Shown here: piece after piece, positions 17,662 through 28,161 of the stretch
Position numbering within the stretch: the first letter of the stretch is position 1
How the letters are laid out: the number at the start of each line of letters is the position of its first letter
Assembly (NCBI GenBank): GCA_027452145.1
Contig: DAIDHB010000556.1
Location: 1-64,000, forward strand
DNA from: Planctomycetales bacterium
GTDB taxonomy: Bacteria > Planctomycetota > Planctomycetia > Isosphaerales > Isosphaeraceae
DNA length: 64,000 bases
Direction of reading: 5' to 3'
The notes under the pieces: model-generated
What the model was told of the DNA's origin: nothing
Databases searched by the model: none
The model's input: only the letters and a program-made list of their open reading frames with translations
Made by a program: the position numbers and the translations under genes

Positions 17662-18013
17662 GGACTCCGGGCGGATCGGCGCGGCGATCTCTCCACCACG
17701 AATGGCCCGAATTCCATGGATCGGGGCCGGCGTCGGCTCATCCGAATCCGTGCCCTCCGTGCCATCCGTGGTCAGAATCCGGACCCCGACCGGCGACCCG
17801 GACGGACGCTCGGTGGCGAGTCACCGACCGGACCGAGACGCCGCGATTCCGTCGGACGGTCCCAGGCTCCGACCGGGCCGATCCGTCCGTCACTTGCCAC
17901 TCGCCACTCGCCGCACGTCGGCCGCTTGCCGGAGCCGGCTCCGTCCGTCGGTTCCGGACGAACTCGTTGTGGTATCGTGGCGTGAGGAATCCGACCGATC
18001 CTGAGGGCACCCC
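17662..18013. other. Intergenic region before the amidohydrolase gene
   Basis: About 350 bp. No coding capacity was recognised. It contains CACTTGCCACTCGCCACTCG, a short imperfect direct repeat near 17890. The promoter of the nitrilase-family gene should lie here, but no clear -35/-10 pair was found. Confidence 0.4.
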
Positions 18014-18940
18014 ATGATCCTCACCCGCCCCGTCGCCGCTGCGATGATCTCAATCTCGATCTGGCTGGTCACGCCATCCATCGCCCAGGACCCAGGGCCG
18101 CGCCCACCGGGGACCGCCGGCAAGATCCCGCGGTCGCTGAAGGTGGCCGCCGTCCAGTTCCGCTCGGGCCGCGACCTGGATAAAAACGTCGACGGGATCA
18201 CGGCCCGGATCCGCCGGCTCGCCCGGGAGGGCGTCCGGGTCGCCGTGTTTCCCGAGTGCGCCCTGACCGGCTACTTCGACGACGTGGCGCGAGCGACGAC
18301 CGCCGAGGAGCTGGCCAGGGGCGAGCGCCGGATCGCCGACGCCTGCCGGGAGTCCGGCATCTACGCCGTGATCGGCACGCCCTATCGAGAGGGCCAGAAG
18401 CTGTTCAACTCGGCCACGGTCATCGACCCCTCGGGCCGGGTCATCGAGCGCTATCACAAGGTCCAGCTTGCCGAGTCCTGGCCCGAGCCCGGCGACCACC
18501 TGTCGGTCTTCCGGGTCGACGGCGTGCCCTGCTCGATCATCATCTGCCACGACGAACGCTACCCCGAATTGGTCCGGCTGCCGGTCCTGGCCGGGGCGCG
18601 GGTCGTCTTCTATCTCTCGCACGAGTCGGGCGTCCGCCAGGAGCACAAGCTCGGCCCCTACCGGGCGCAGATCCAGGCCCGGGCGGTCGAGAACAGCGTG
18701 TACGTCGTGCAGGCGAACGCTCCGGCCAACGACGACCTGAGCGGCTCGCACGGGCAGAGCCGGGTCATTGCGCCGGATGGGACCATCGTCCATGAGGCGT
18801 CGATGTTCGCCCAGGAGGTCGTGACGGCGGATCTCGACCTGCGAAAGGCCACGGCGGAGAACGCCCGGCGAAGCCTGGAACGCGGGCCGCTGGCGGACTG
18901 GTGGAAGGAAGGAGTCAGGCGGGTGCGGATGGTGGAGTAG
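18014..18940 (+). CDS. Secreted carbon-nitrogen hydrolase (nitrilase superfamily)
   Basis: The 308-residue protein starts with a hydrophobic signal segment (VAAAMISISIWLVTPSIAQ), then the nitrilase fold from residue 42. The catalytic triad is intact: Glu81 (VFPECALTGYF), Lys149 (RYHKVQLAESW) and Cys178 (IIICHDERYPE). The last strand reads VYVVQANAPANDDLSGSHGQS, as in omega-amidase and carbamoylase branches. It should hydrolyse an amide or nitrile outside the cytoplasm; most family members are cytosolic, so the signal peptide is notable. The last dozen codons (KEGVRRVRMVE) and the stop fall inside a sequence that recurs at 28941-28978. Confidence 0.88.
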   Translation: MILTRPVAAAMISISIWLVTPSIAQDPGPRPPGTAGKIPRSLKVAAVQFRSGRDLDKNVDGITARIRRLAREGVRVAVFPECALTGYFDDVARATTAEELARGERRIADACRESGIYAVIGTPYREGQKLFNSATVIDPSGRVIERYHKVQLAESWPEPGDHLSVFRVDGVPCSIIICHDERYPELVRLPVLAGARVVFYLSHESGVRQEHKLGPYRAQIQARAVENSVYVVQANAPANDDLSGSHGQSRVIAPDGTIVHEASMFAQEVVTADLDLRKATAENARRSLERGPLADWWKEGVRRVRMVE

Positions 18941-18943
18941 GCG
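18906..18943 (+). repeat. Dispersed repeat, copy 1
   Basis: AAGGAAGGAGTCAGGCGGGT followed by GCGG, three variable bases and GTGGAGTAGGCG. It encodes the end and stop of the amidohydrolase. Copy 2 is at 28941-28978. Confidence 0.85.
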
Positions 18944-19257
18944 GCCCCACGCCCCGCTTCGGATGGAGATGAGCCCACGCATTCCCGACGCGTGCAACGT
19001 TCGCCCCTCGTCCTGACCCGATGAGGATCATTCCAGCCGAAATCTACCATGCCGGCGACGGCCGGAGCCGCCTCGCTGCGCGCCGAGGATCCGGCCCGAA
19101 TGCGGGCGCAAGATTGCAATGCCTGCTCACTCATCATACCATTTGTTTGCCGATCGGAGGGCCGGTCGGCTCACGCTGGTGGGCCGGTCGGCGAAAAAGT
19201 CGAGGAAGTCGCGAGGCCGCGACGACGATACGGGGTCTACTCCCGGTAGGAGAGCTG
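18941..19257. other. Intergenic region before the sigma/kinase operon
   Basis: 317 bp without a gene. It contains a sigma-70-like promoter candidate at 19114-19142. A longer reading frame from 19021 is not conserved and lacks a ribosome-binding site. Confidence 0.5.
19114..19142 (+). promoter_or_regulatory. Candidate sigma-70 promoter of the ECF/kinase operon
   Basis: TTGCAA (19114-19119) and TACCAT (19137-19142) are separated by 17 bases in a locally AT-richer stretch, 116 bp before the sigma factor start. Each hexamer matches consensus at four or five positions. Confidence 0.35.
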
Positions 19258-19815
19258 ATGACGGAGACGTCCCTGCTCCCGTTGGAGCGCTACCGTGAAT
19301 ACCTGCGCCTGCTGGCTCGAGTCCAGCTCGATCCTCGGCTGCAAGCGAAGCTCGATGCGTCGGACGTGGTGCAGGAGACCTTGCTGCGCGCCCATCGCGC
19401 CCGCGACCAGTTCCGCGGCCAGACCGAGGCCGAGCGGGTCGCCTGGCTGCGCACGATCCTGGCAGGCGAGCTGGCCCGCGCGCTGCGCGACCTGGGGCGC
19501 GACCGGCGGGACGTCGACCGCGAGCAATCGCTGCACCAGGCGCTCGAGCGATCCTCGCGGCGCCTGGAGGGCTGGCTGGCGGCCGGGGATTCGTCGCCCG
19601 GCGAGCGGGCCGAGCGCAACGAGGAACTGGCCGACCTGGCCGACGCCCTGGCCGCGCTGCCGGACGACCAGCGGCAGGCGATGGAGCTGCACTACCTGCA
19701 CGGCTGGCCTCTGGCCGAGATCGCGACGCATCTCGGGCGGACCGGCAAGTCGGTCAGCGGCCTGCTCTACCGCGCGCTCCGCACCCTGCGCGAGGAGATG
19801 CGGGCGGGGAGGTGA
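19258..19815 (+). CDS. ECF-type RNA polymerase sigma factor (planctomycete ECF subfamily)
   Basis: The protein has 185 residues. Region 2 is seen in RVQLDPRLQAKLDASDVVQETLLRAHRARDQFRG and AWLRTILAGELARALRDLGRD. Region 4 is seen in LPDDQRQAMELHYLHGWPLAEIATHLGRTGKSVSGLLYRALRTLRE. The start at 19258 has an excellent GTAGGAGAG four bases upstream. The gene ends three bases before the start of a WD40 Ser/Thr kinase, an arrangement typical of planctomycetes in which the kinase may control the sigma factor. No anti-sigma factor is seen. Confidence 0.92.
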   Translation: MTETSLLPLERYREYLRLLARVQLDPRLQAKLDASDVVQETLLRAHRARDQFRGQTEAERVAWLRTILAGELARALRDLGRDRRDVDREQSLHQALERSSRRLEGWLAAGDSSPGERAERNEELADLADALAALPDDQRQAMELHYLHGWPLAEIATHLGRTGKSVSGLLYRALRTLREEMRAGR

Positions 19816-19818
19816 TCC

Positions 19819-22800
19819 ATGCCGCCCCTGACCGGCGGACCGCCCGTCGACGACCCGCTCGAGGAGGTGGTCACCGCCTACTTCGAGGCCAGGCAACGCG
19901 AATCCGAGCCCGATCGCCAGTCGCTGCTGAACGCCCATCCGGCGCTGGCCGGCGAGCTCGCGCGGTTCCTCGACGACCACGACGCGATGGAACGCCTGAC
20001 GCGCCCACTGCGCGAGGTCGCCCGCGCCGCCCGCATCAACGGGGCGCACGAACCCGGCGATGGACCCGACCGTCGCCTGCCGTTCCCGGTCGAGTTCGGC
20101 GATTACGTCCTGCTCGAATCCCTGGGCGCCGGCGGCATGGGGATCGTCTATCGCGCCCACCACCGCGCCCTGGGCCGGGACGTGGCCCTCAAGCAGATCA
20201 TCGGCGGGCCGGCGGCCGGCGAGGCCGACCTGCGCCGGTTCCGCAACGAGGCCGAGGCCGCCGCGCGGCTGCGGCACCCGAACATCGTGGCCATCCACGA
20301 CGTCAGCGAGCACCAGGGGCGCCGCTATCTGACGATGGATCTGATCGAGGCGGGCAGCCTGGCCGGAAAGATCGACTCGTTCCGCCAGGATCCTCGGGCG
20401 TCGGCGCGACTGGTGGCCGTCGTCGCCAGGGCCGTGCAGCACGCCCACGAGCGCGGCATCCTGCACCGCGATTTGAAGCCGTCGAACATCCTGCTCGACG
20501 GCGAGGGCCGGCCGCACGTGACCGACTTCGGCCTGTCGCGGCAGATCGGCGCGGACAGCTCGCTTACGGCCTCGGGCGCGATCGTCGGCACCCCGTCGTA
20601 CATGGCCCCCGAGCAGACCGGCGGGCGCAACCGCGAGATCACGACGAGGACCGACGTCTACGGCCTGGGGGCAATCCTCTACTCCCTGCTCGCCGGCCGG
20701 CCGCCGTTCCGGGGCGAATCGCCGCTGGAAACCATGGAGCAGGTCCGGTCGGGCGCGCCGGCCTCTCTGCGACGCCACAATCCCCGGGTCGACCGCGACA
20801 TCGAGACGATCTGCCTGAAATGCCTGGAAAAGGAGCCGGCGAGCCGGTATCACTCCGCCGAGGCCGTGGCGGACGACCTCGACCGCTGGCTGACCGGCCG
20901 GCCGATCCGGGCCCGGCGGACCGGTTCGATGCGCCGGATCGCCCTGTGGACCCGGCGCCGGCCTTACGCCACAACCCTGATCGCCGGCCTGGTGGTGGCC
21001 TTCGCGCTCGGCTCGACGATTGTGCTGTGGCAGTGGCGCGCGGCCGTGGCGGCACGGAGGGAGATGGAGATCGCGCTGTATGAGAGCCGGATCGCACTGG
21101 CCGATCGCGAGTTCTCCGCGGGCGAGCCCAGCCACGCCCAGGAGCTGCTCGACGATTGTCCGCCGAGCCTTCGAGGCTGGGAATGGTTTCACCTTCAGAA
21201 TCGCCGGCGGTTCCATGAGTACCGGCCTGCTCACCAGCAGAACAAGCTGGTGTCGGTGGCCTATCATCCGGCCGGAACCCTTCTCGCCACCGGCTACGAG
21301 ATGAAGACCATCACCATCTGGGAGGCGGGCGAGGGCGGTCTCCGGCCTCTTCGTAAACTCGACGCTCACGAACGCCTGGTGAGCTCGCTGGCATTCAGCC
21401 GCGATGGCCGGCGCCTGGTCTCAACGAGTTTCGATGGTTTCGTCAAAGTCTGGAACACGGAGACCTGGGAACAGGTTTCCGCGCTCGAGGCCAGGCGCCT
21501 GGACGGCATCCTGTGGGCGTCCATTCATCCCGGAAGCCGCTGGATCGCCCTGGCGGGCCTGAACAGGACCGTCGGACTCTGGGACGTCGAGACCGGCGAA
21601 CTCCGCACGCTGGCTGGCCACGAGGACCGGGTCACGGGCCTGGCCTTCCATCCGGACGGCCGGCTTCTGGCTTCCTCGAGCGATGACGCGACCGTACGGC
21701 TCTGGGATATCGGGACCGGGAGAACAATCCGAACGCACGAGGACCCGGGAAAGTTCCGCTTCTCCTGCGTCGCATTCTCGCCGGACGGTCGTTACCTGGC
21801 GGCGGGCAACGACGGCGGGGCGCTCTTGCTCTGGGAAACCGCCACGGGTCGCCAGGTGTTTCATCGAGCCCACCGAACCGCGAACCTCAGGCGCCTGGCG
21901 TTCAGCCCCGACGGCCGTCGGATTGCCACGATCGGATTGACCGACCGGGCCGTGATCATCTGGGACGCCGCGACGGGCCGCGACCTTCTTTCCCTGCACG
22001 GCCACCCCGGCGAGGTCTGGGACCTGGCCTTCCGTGCGGATGGAGAGGCGCTGGCCACGGTCGGAAACGGCGGAATTCACGTATGGCAGGCGCCCCGCCG
22101 CGAGCGCTCGGCCGAGCCGGGCCAGCTCATCCTCCGCGGTCACACGGACCGCGTGGATGCCCTGGCCTTTAGCGCCGACAGCCATCGCATTGCGACGGCT
22201 TCCTGGGATCGGACGGTGCGCGTCTGGGATCCCTCGACAGGCGGGTTGATCCGCACGCTGCAAGGCGCCAACGGTGCGCTCACCGGCCTCGCAATCGCTC
22301 CCGACGGCCGGGTGGTCGCGTCGGGCCGCGACAGGATCCTGACGATCTGGGATGCCTCCGGAAACGCGATCCAGCGGCTCGCAGCCCACGAACGAAACGT
22401 CACCAGCCTGGCGATCAGCCACGATGGTCGCTGGCTGGTTTCGGGGGGAGAGGACGGTGCGGCCATCATCCGGGACGCGGCGACCAACCAGCCCGCGGGG
22501 ACAGGCCTGCGATCGAATGCCTTCGTGTACTCCCTGGCGTTCAGCCCCAACGATGCCCAGTTCGCGGCCAGCTTTGGCGCGGGTGCGATTGTCCTCCAGG
22601 ACATCGCGTCGCAGAGAGTGGAGCGGATCCTGAGATTGCCCGGGTCCACCGAACGCATCAATGGCGTGGCTTACAGCCCCGACGGGCGATCTCTGGCCGC
22701 TGGCACCGAATTTCAGGGAGTCCAGGTCTGGAATCGCGAGACGGGCCAGCGAATCCGCGAGCTAAAAGCCCACGACGGTGAAGTCCTCGCGGTGGCCTAC

Positions 22801-23031
22801 AGTCCCGACGGCCGCCGTCTCGCTTCCGGCGGGATGGACCGCAAGGTCCGGATCTGGGACGCCGCGACCGGCTCGATGGTCCACGTCCTCGGCGACGGCG
22901 CGGGTCCGATTCGCGCACTGGCCTTCAGCCCGGACGGACGCTACCTCGCCGCGACCAATGGCGACCGGACCGTGAGGATCTGGGACCTGGCCCGATACCC
23001 GCTCGCATCCGCCCGGCCGCCGGACGGCTGA
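19819..23031 (+). CDS. Transmembrane serine/threonine protein kinase with WD40 repeats
   Basis: A 1070-residue protein. Residues 94-365 are a Hanks-type kinase domain with the glycine loop GAGGMGIVY (103-111), the ATP-binding lysine in VALKQ (Lys125), the catalytic loop HRDLKPSN (Asp218), DFGLS (236-240) and APEQ (263-266), so it should be active. A single transmembrane helix follows (TTLIAGLVVAFALGSTIVLW, about 382-401). About a dozen WD40 repeats occupy 455-1065 (LAFSPDGRxLA ... VRIWD pattern), forming two propellers outside the membrane. GGGGAGG precedes the start. It is coupled to the upstream ECF sigma factor and probably senses surface or wall signals through its propellers, phosphorylating the sigma factor or its partners. 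Confidence 0.93.
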   Translation: MPPLTGGPPVDDPLEEVVTAYFEARQRESEPDRQSLLNAHPALAGELARFLDDHDAMERLTRPLREVARAARINGAHEPGDGPDRRLPFPVEFGDYVLLESLGAGGMGIVYRAHHRALGRDVALKQIIGGPAAGEADLRRFRNEAEAAARLRHPNIVAIHDVSEHQGRRYLTMDLIEAGSLAGKIDSFRQDPRASARLVAVVARAVQHAHERGILHRDLKPSNILLDGEGRPHVTDFGLSRQIGADSSLTASGAIVGTPSYMAPEQTGGRNREITTRTDVYGLGAILYSLLAGRPPFRGESPLETMEQVRSGAPASLRRHNPRVDRDIETICLKCLEKEPASRYHSAEAVADDLDRWLTGRPIRARRTGSMRRIALWTRRRPYATTLIAGLVVAFALGSTIVLWQWRAAVAARREMEIALYESRIALADREFSAGEPSHAQELLDDCPPSLRGWEWFHLQNRRRFHEYRPAHQQNKLVSVAYHPAGTLLATGYEMKTITIWEAGEGGLRPLRKLDAHERLVSSLAFSRDGRRLVSTSFDGFVKVWNTETWEQVSALEARRLDGILWASIHPGSRWIALAGLNRTVGLWDVETGELRTLAGHEDRVTGLAFHPDGRLLASSSDDATVRLWDIGTGRTIRTHEDPGKFRFSCVAFSPDGRYLAAGNDGGALLLWETATGRQVFHRAHRTANLRRLAFSPDGRRIATIGLTDRAVIIWDAATGRDLLSLHGHPGEVWDLAFRADGEALATVGNGGIHVWQAPRRERSAEPGQLILRGHTDRVDALAFSADSHRIATASWDRTVRVWDPSTGGLIRTLQGANGALTGLAIAPDGRVVASGRDRILTIWDASGNAIQRLAAHERNVTSLAISHDGRWLVSGGEDGAAIIRDAATNQPAGTGLRSNAFVYSLAFSPNDAQFAASFGAGAIVLQDIASQRVERILRLPGSTERINGVAYSPDGRSLAAGTEFQGVQVWNRETGQRIRELKAHDGEVLAVAYSPDGRRLASGGMDRKVRIWDAATGSMVHVLGDGAGPIRALAFSPDGRYLAATNGDRTVRIWDLARYPLASARPPDG

Positions 23032-23136
23032 GCTTTCCATGCGGCGCTCGGTAACTGTAGCGGCGCCGAGTGTCTCTCGATGACTCGAACCCACCGGGCT
23101 GACCGCCCCGCGCACCACACCAGAGGAACGACAACG

Positions 23137-26100
23137 ATGCGTCCGCGAGAGAATCGCAATCGGTTCGGTTGGAACGCTCCATCCTCTCCTCGCCGAATAC
23201 CGGGCCGCCTGCGGCGGAAGACCAGGCCGGAGGTGCTGTGCCTGGAGACGCGTCGCCTGCTATCGACCTACATCGTCAACGACCCCGGCGACGCCCCGCT
23301 CGACTCGCACGTTGGACCGGGTGAGACGGCCGATAGAACCATCACGCTCCGCTCGGCGATCGAACAGATCAACATCGATGGGAGCGGATTGATCGGCTTC
23401 GCCTCGGCGATGACGATCTCGGTGGAATCGCAACTCGATCCGATCAGCGCGCCGGGCGTGACGATCGACGGGGGCACGCTCGGCTCGGTCGTCATCCACG
23501 GCGGGTCCGGGTACAACGGACTCCAGATCGAGGGTGGCGGCGCCAGGATCGAGAACCTGGTTATCGATGGCTTCTACGATCCGGAAATCACCAACGCGAA
23601 CTATGTGGGAATCCTCCTCCAGTCCAGTAACAATCTGATCCAGGACGACTACCTGGGCACGAACGCCTCGGGATCGTCGGCCGACGCCAACGGCTTCGGC
23701 ATCTACGACACGGCGGGCCACAACACGATTCAAGGCAACGTCGCTTCCGGCAACTACTTCAGCGGGATCCTCCTCAAGAACGCACCGAGCGACCAGGTCT
23801 CCGGCAATCGGGTCGGCACCGACTCGTCGGGGACGACCGCGCTGGGCAACTCCGGGGCCGGTATCTCCGTCTGGAATTCCAGCGGGGATACCATCGGCGG
23901 CACCACCGCAGCGGCGAGGAACATTATCTCGGCCAACAGATCCAGCTCCGGGGGTTACGACGGCCTCGATATCGACAACTCTTCGAACATCCTGGTCGAG
24001 GGCAATTACATCGGCACGGACATCGCCGGTTCCGCGGCGATGGGGAATGCCGGCTCCGGCATCGCCCTCTACGACGGATCGTCCTCGGATACCATCGGAG
24101 GGACCGCCTCCGGAGCGGGGAACCTGATCTCAGGAAACGCCGGCGACGGCATCTACGCCGACTCATCGAACAACGACCTCATCGCGGGGAACCTCATCGG
24201 CACCGACACCTCCGGGAGTAAGCCCCTGGCGAACGCCTTGTGGGGCGTCTTCCTGGGCGACTCCGCGAACGACACCGTCGGCGGCACCGGCAGGTCCGCA
24301 GGCAACGTGATCTCGGGCAATACCCAGGGCGGCCTGGCCATCATCGGCACCCAGTCCACCGGCGACCTCGTCGAGGGCAACGACATCGGCACGGATGCGA
24401 GCGGCACGAGTCCGCTGGGCAACGGGTATAGCGGAATCTACGTCGGCACCAGCAGCGGCTTCTACACGTCCGTGGTGGGATCGGCCTCGCAGGCGACGAT
24501 CGGCGGGACCGCCGCCGGCGCTGGCAACGTCATCGCCGCCAATGGGAACTGGGGGTTGTGGATCGACGGCTCGGGGGCGACAGGCGTCCTGGTCCAGGGC
24601 AACTTCATCGGCACCGATCCCTCGGGTACCATCGCGATGGGCAACAGCTTCAGCGGCGTCGCGATCCGCGATGGGGCCTCATCGGATACGGTCGGCGGCA
24701 CCATCTCCGGCGCGGGTAACACCATCGCGTTCAACGCGTCGGGTGGAGTCACCGTCGGCCGGGACGCGACCGACGCGGCCACCGGCGACCCCATCCTGGA
24801 GAACGCGATCTACTCGAACACCGGGCTGGGCATCGACCTGGGCAATGATGGCGTGACCCTCAACGACTCGAGCGGTCATTCCGGCCCAAATCTCTTCCAG
24901 GATTTCCCGGTCCTGTCGTCGGTTCTTACTGCGAACGGCACCACGACGATCAATGGCACCCTCTCCGGATCGGCGAACACGACCTACCAGGTCGAGTTCT
25001 TCAGCAACCCTGCCAGGGATCCCTCCGGCTACGGCCAGGGGCAGACCTTCCTGATGACCTCTGACGTGACCACCGACTCCAACGGCCAGGCCTCCTTCTC
25101 GGTCCAGACACCCAATGCCCTCGCGTCCGGCGTGTTCGTCAGCGCGACCGCCACCGATCCGGGCGGGAACACTTCCGAGTTCTCCGCCGATGCCGCCGTT
25201 GGAGTCCCCACGACAACCATCTTGACCTCAAGCACCACGAACCTGGCCTACGGCGAAACGGTGAGCCTCCTGGCCACGATCGTTCCCGGTGCGACCGGGC
25301 TCCCCGTCCCGACGGGGACCGTTACCTTCATGGACGGCAAGCAATCCCTGGGGAAAGTCAACGTCAAGGCGGGGACGGCCCTGTTCACCACCAAGAAGCT
25401 CGCGGTTGGGACCCAGGTCATCACGGCGGTCTACAGCGGCGACTCGACGTTCGCCACGAGCACCTCCAAGCCGACCTATGAGTTCGTGCGAAGGGATGGG
25501 ACTGCCACGGTCGTCACATCCTCGTCCAGCGCCACGGTCGCCGGGGAGACGGTGACGTTCACGGCGAAGGTGAAGGCGTCGGCGCCCGGCAGCGGTACGC
25601 CCACCGGGTCGGTCATCTTCTACGACGGAACTGCGGGCATCGGCACGGGCAGCCTCAACGGCTCGGGGGTGGCCACGTTCACGACGTCGAGCCTCTCGGT
25701 GGGCGCCCATGCGATCACGGCGGTCTACACCGGCGATAACAACTTCGCGCTAAGCACCTCGGCGGCGGTCGACCAAAGGATCGACCAGGCGAGCACCAGG
25801 GCGACTCTGACCTCGTCATCCAACCCCTCGACCTGGTACCAGTCGGTCACCTTCACGGCGACCATCTCCGTCGAGGCGCCGGGGAGCGGGACGCCGATGG
25901 GGAGCGTGACCTTCGATGACGGCACCACAGCGCTCGGGACGGCGACGCTCAACGGCGGGACGGCTAGCTTTACAACCGCGACGCTCTCCGCAGGTACGCA
26001 CGCGATCACGGCGGTCTATGGCGGAGGTGGCGACTTCACGGCCGCGACCTCGGCGGCCCTCGAGCAGGTCGTCAACACCGCGACCGCCGGAGGGCCGACC

Positions 26101-28110
26101 GTCTACATGGTGGACTCGACAGGGAATAGCGCGTCGGGCACTGGCAACTCGGGTACGCTGCCTTACGTGATCTCGCAGGCCAACGCCAATACGAACGCCG
26201 ACGGCAGCGAGATCAAGTTCGATTCGTCGGTCTTTTCCACGCCGCGGATGATCACGCTCGCCGCGACGCTGGTGCTCTCCGAGACGTACGGCCCCGAGGT
26301 CATCGATGGGCCGGGGGCCAATTTCGCGACGGTCAGCGGCGGGGGAAAAGTCGAGGTATTCGACATCGAGAGCGGGGTCACGGCCTCGCTCTCAGGCCTG
26401 ACAATCAACGGGGGCTCAGCTAACATTGGCGGCGGCCTGTACAACGGCGGCACAGTGACCCTCTCCGGCTGCTCGGTCAGTGGGAATTCCGCCTCGCGTT
26501 CCGGCGGCGGTCTGGTCAACGGCGGCACAGCGACACTCTTCAACTGCACGATCAGCGCCAATTCCGCCGGCTATTACACCAGCTTTGATGGTGGAGGCGT
26601 CGCTCAGGGCTATGGCGGCGGTCTGCTCAACAGCGGCACGGCGACACTCTCCGACTGCGCGATCAGCGGGAATTCTGCCGGCGTGGGAGGCGGCGGCCTA
26701 GAGAACTTCAGCTACGGCGCGGCAACCGTCTCCAATTGCACGATCAGCGGAAACCTGGCTGACGACGGCGGCGGCGTGGACAACGGCTACGGCACCGCAA
26801 CCCTCATCAACTGCACGATCAGCGGCAATTCCGCTCGTTCCTTCGGCGGTGGCCTAAACGATGGCGGCTTGCACAGTGCAACCCTCTCACTCTACGACTG
26901 CACGGTCAGCGGGAATTCTGCCCGCTCCGCCGGTGGCGGCCTGGAGAACTACAGCGCGACGACGCTCTCCGACTGCACGATCAGCGGGAATTCTGCCGCA
27001 GACGGCGCCGGTCTGTGGAGCGGAGGGGGTCTGGGCAGCCATGGCGGCACGGCGAAACTCATCGCCTGCACGATCAGCGGGAATCTGGCCGGCCTGGGAG
27101 GCGGCGGATTGTACATCGTATATAGCACAGCAACCCTGACCGATACGATCGTGGCCGGCAATACCGACGGCAACGGCACCGCCGACAATATCGACCTCGC
27201 GAACAACGGAAACGTCAACGGCACATATAACCTGATCGGCACTGGTGGCTCGGGCGGGATCGTGGGCGGCTCCAACGGCAACATCGTCGGCGTCGCCGAT
27301 CCCCTCCTGGCCCTGCTGGGGAATTACGGCGGGCCGACCCAGACCATCGCCCTGCTACCCGGGAGCCCGGCCATGGGCGCGGGGACGACGGTCAGCGGCA
27401 TCACCGCCGACCAGCGTGGCGTCTCTCTTCCGGCTTCCGGCGTCGACATCGGCGCCTTCCAGAGCCAGGGCTTCACGCTGAGCATCGCCGGCGGCTCGCC
27501 ACAGTCGGCCGCGGTCAACACCGAATTCGCCGACTCGCTGGTGGTCACCGTCACGGCCAACGACCCGCTCGAGCCGGTGGCCGGCGGTGTCGTCACCTTC
27601 GGCGTCCCTTCCAGTGGTGCGTCAGCCATCCTTTCCGCCGCCACGGCCACGATCGGGAACGACGGCATGGCCTCGGTCACAGCCTCGGCGAACGGCACGA
27701 CCGGCACCTACGCCATCGCGGCCCTGGCCGCAGGCGCCGCCTCGGCCGTGGACTTCGAGCTCACCAACGACCCTTCCAACCTGATCGACGGCCTGAGCGT
27801 CAAGTACGGCGGCTTCGTGTATAACCGCGCGAAGCGGCAGTTCACCCAGACGCTGACGATCACGAACATCAGCGGCGCGGCGATCATGGGCCCGATCAAC
27901 CTGGTCCTCCTGAACCTCGAGAACGCCACGCTCGCCAACGAGACCGGCACCGACCAGGGGAACCCCTACATCGCGATCCTGAGCAGCGGCTCGCTGGGGG
28001 CCGGCCAGAGCCTGACGGTCACCCTGACGTTCGTGGACCCGACGCTCGCACCCATCAGCTTCACCCCCGAGTTCCTGGCGGGGCCGATCCCGTCCGGCAG
28101 CAGCAATTGA
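23137..28110 (+). CDS. Large exported beta-helix/Ig-like surface protein
   Basis: A 1657-residue protein whose basic N-terminus contains LETRRLLS (residues 36-43), the planctomycete extracellular motif. Residues about 45-600 are a right-handed beta-helix built from NxIGTDxSGxxxLGNxxxGI repeats and start with a CSLREA-like segment (ITLRSAIEQIN). Three bacterial Ig-like repeats follow (about 690-985; GSGTPTGSVxFxDGT ... HAITAVYxG). A second beta-helix of GGGLxNxGTxTLSxCTISGNSA repeats, reminiscent of chlamydial polymorphic membrane proteins, spans about 990-1440, then comes a C-terminal Ig-like domain. AGAGGAACG supports ATG 23137. The gene follows the kinase by 105 bp, and the two may be co-transcribed. 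It is probably an adhesin or structural surface protein; carbohydrate cleavage cannot be excluded. Confidence 0.88.
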   Translation: MRPRENRNRFGWNAPSSPRRIPGRLRRKTRPEVLCLETRRLLSTYIVNDPGDAPLDSHVGPGETADRTITLRSAIEQINIDGSGLIGFASAMTISVESQLDPISAPGVTIDGGTLGSVVIHGGSGYNGLQIEGGGARIENLVIDGFYDPEITNANYVGILLQSSNNLIQDDYLGTNASGSSADANGFGIYDTAGHNTIQGNVASGNYFSGILLKNAPSDQVSGNRVGTDSSGTTALGNSGAGISVWNSSGDTIGGTTAAARNIISANRSSSGGYDGLDIDNSSNILVEGNYIGTDIAGSAAMGNAGSGIALYDGSSSDTIGGTASGAGNLISGNAGDGIYADSSNNDLIAGNLIGTDTSGSKPLANALWGVFLGDSANDTVGGTGRSAGNVISGNTQGGLAIIGTQSTGDLVEGNDIGTDASGTSPLGNGYSGIYVGTSSGFYTSVVGSASQATIGGTAAGAGNVIAANGNWGLWIDGSGATGVLVQGNFIGTDPSGTIAMGNSFSGVAIRDGASSDTVGGTISGAGNTIAFNASGGVTVGRDATDAATGDPILENAIYSNTGLGIDLGNDGVTLNDSSGHSGPNLFQDFPVLSSVLTANGTTTINGTLSGSANTTYQVEFFSNPARDPSGYGQGQTFLMTSDVTTDSNGQASFSVQTPNALASGVFVSATATDPGGNTSEFSADAAVGVPTTTILTSSTTNLAYGETVSLLATIVPGATGLPVPTGTVTFMDGKQSLGKVNVKAGTALFTTKKLAVGTQVITAVYSGDSTFATSTSKPTYEFVRRDGTATVVTSSSSATVAGETVTFTAKVKASAPGSGTPTGSVIFYDGTAGIGTGSLNGSGVATFTTSSLSVGAHAITAVYTGDNNFALSTSAAVDQRIDQASTRATLTSSSNPSTWYQSVTFTATISVEAPGSGTPMGSVTFDDGTTALGTATLNGGTASFTTATLSAGTHAITAVYGGGGDFTAATSAALEQVVNTATAGGPTVYMVDSTGNSASGTGNSGTLPYVISQANANTNADGSEIKFDSSVFSTPRMITLAATLVLSETYGPEVIDGPGANFATVSGGGKVEVFDIESGVTASLSGLTINGGSANIGGGLYNGGTVTLSGCSVSGNSASRSGGGLVNGGTATLFNCTISANSAGYYTSFDGGGVAQGYGGGLLNSGTATLSDCAISGNSAGVGGGGLENFSYGAATVSNCTISGNLADDGGGVDNGYGTATLINCTISGNSARSFGGGLNDGGLHSATLSLYDCTVSGNSARSAGGGLENYSATTLSDCTISGNSAADGAGLWSGGGLGSHGGTAKLIACTISGNLAGLGGGGLYIVYSTATLTDTIVAGNTDGNGTADNIDLANNGNVNGTYNLIGTGGSGGIVGGSNGNIVGVADPLLALLGNYGGPTQTIALLPGSPAMGAGTTVSGITADQRGVSLPASGVDIGAFQSQGFTLSIAGGSPQSAAVNTEFADSLVVTVTANDPLEPVAGGVVTFGVPSSGASAILSAATATIGNDGMASVTASANGTTGTYAIAALAAGAASAVDFELTNDPSNLIDGLSVKYGGFVYNRAKRQFTQTLTITNISGAAIMGPINLVLLNLENATLANETGTDQGNPYIAILSSGSLGAGQSLTVTLTFVDPTLAPISFTPEFLAGPIPSGSSN

Positions 28111-28161
28111 CGTCCAGATCTCGCCCGCCCCGCGATCAGCCCCCTCGGAGAGAAACCCGCG

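Noticed and set aside
19237..21369. A 710-codon minus-strand frame
   Set aside because: It is antisense to the ECF sigma and kinase genes, which carry complete, ordered motifs.
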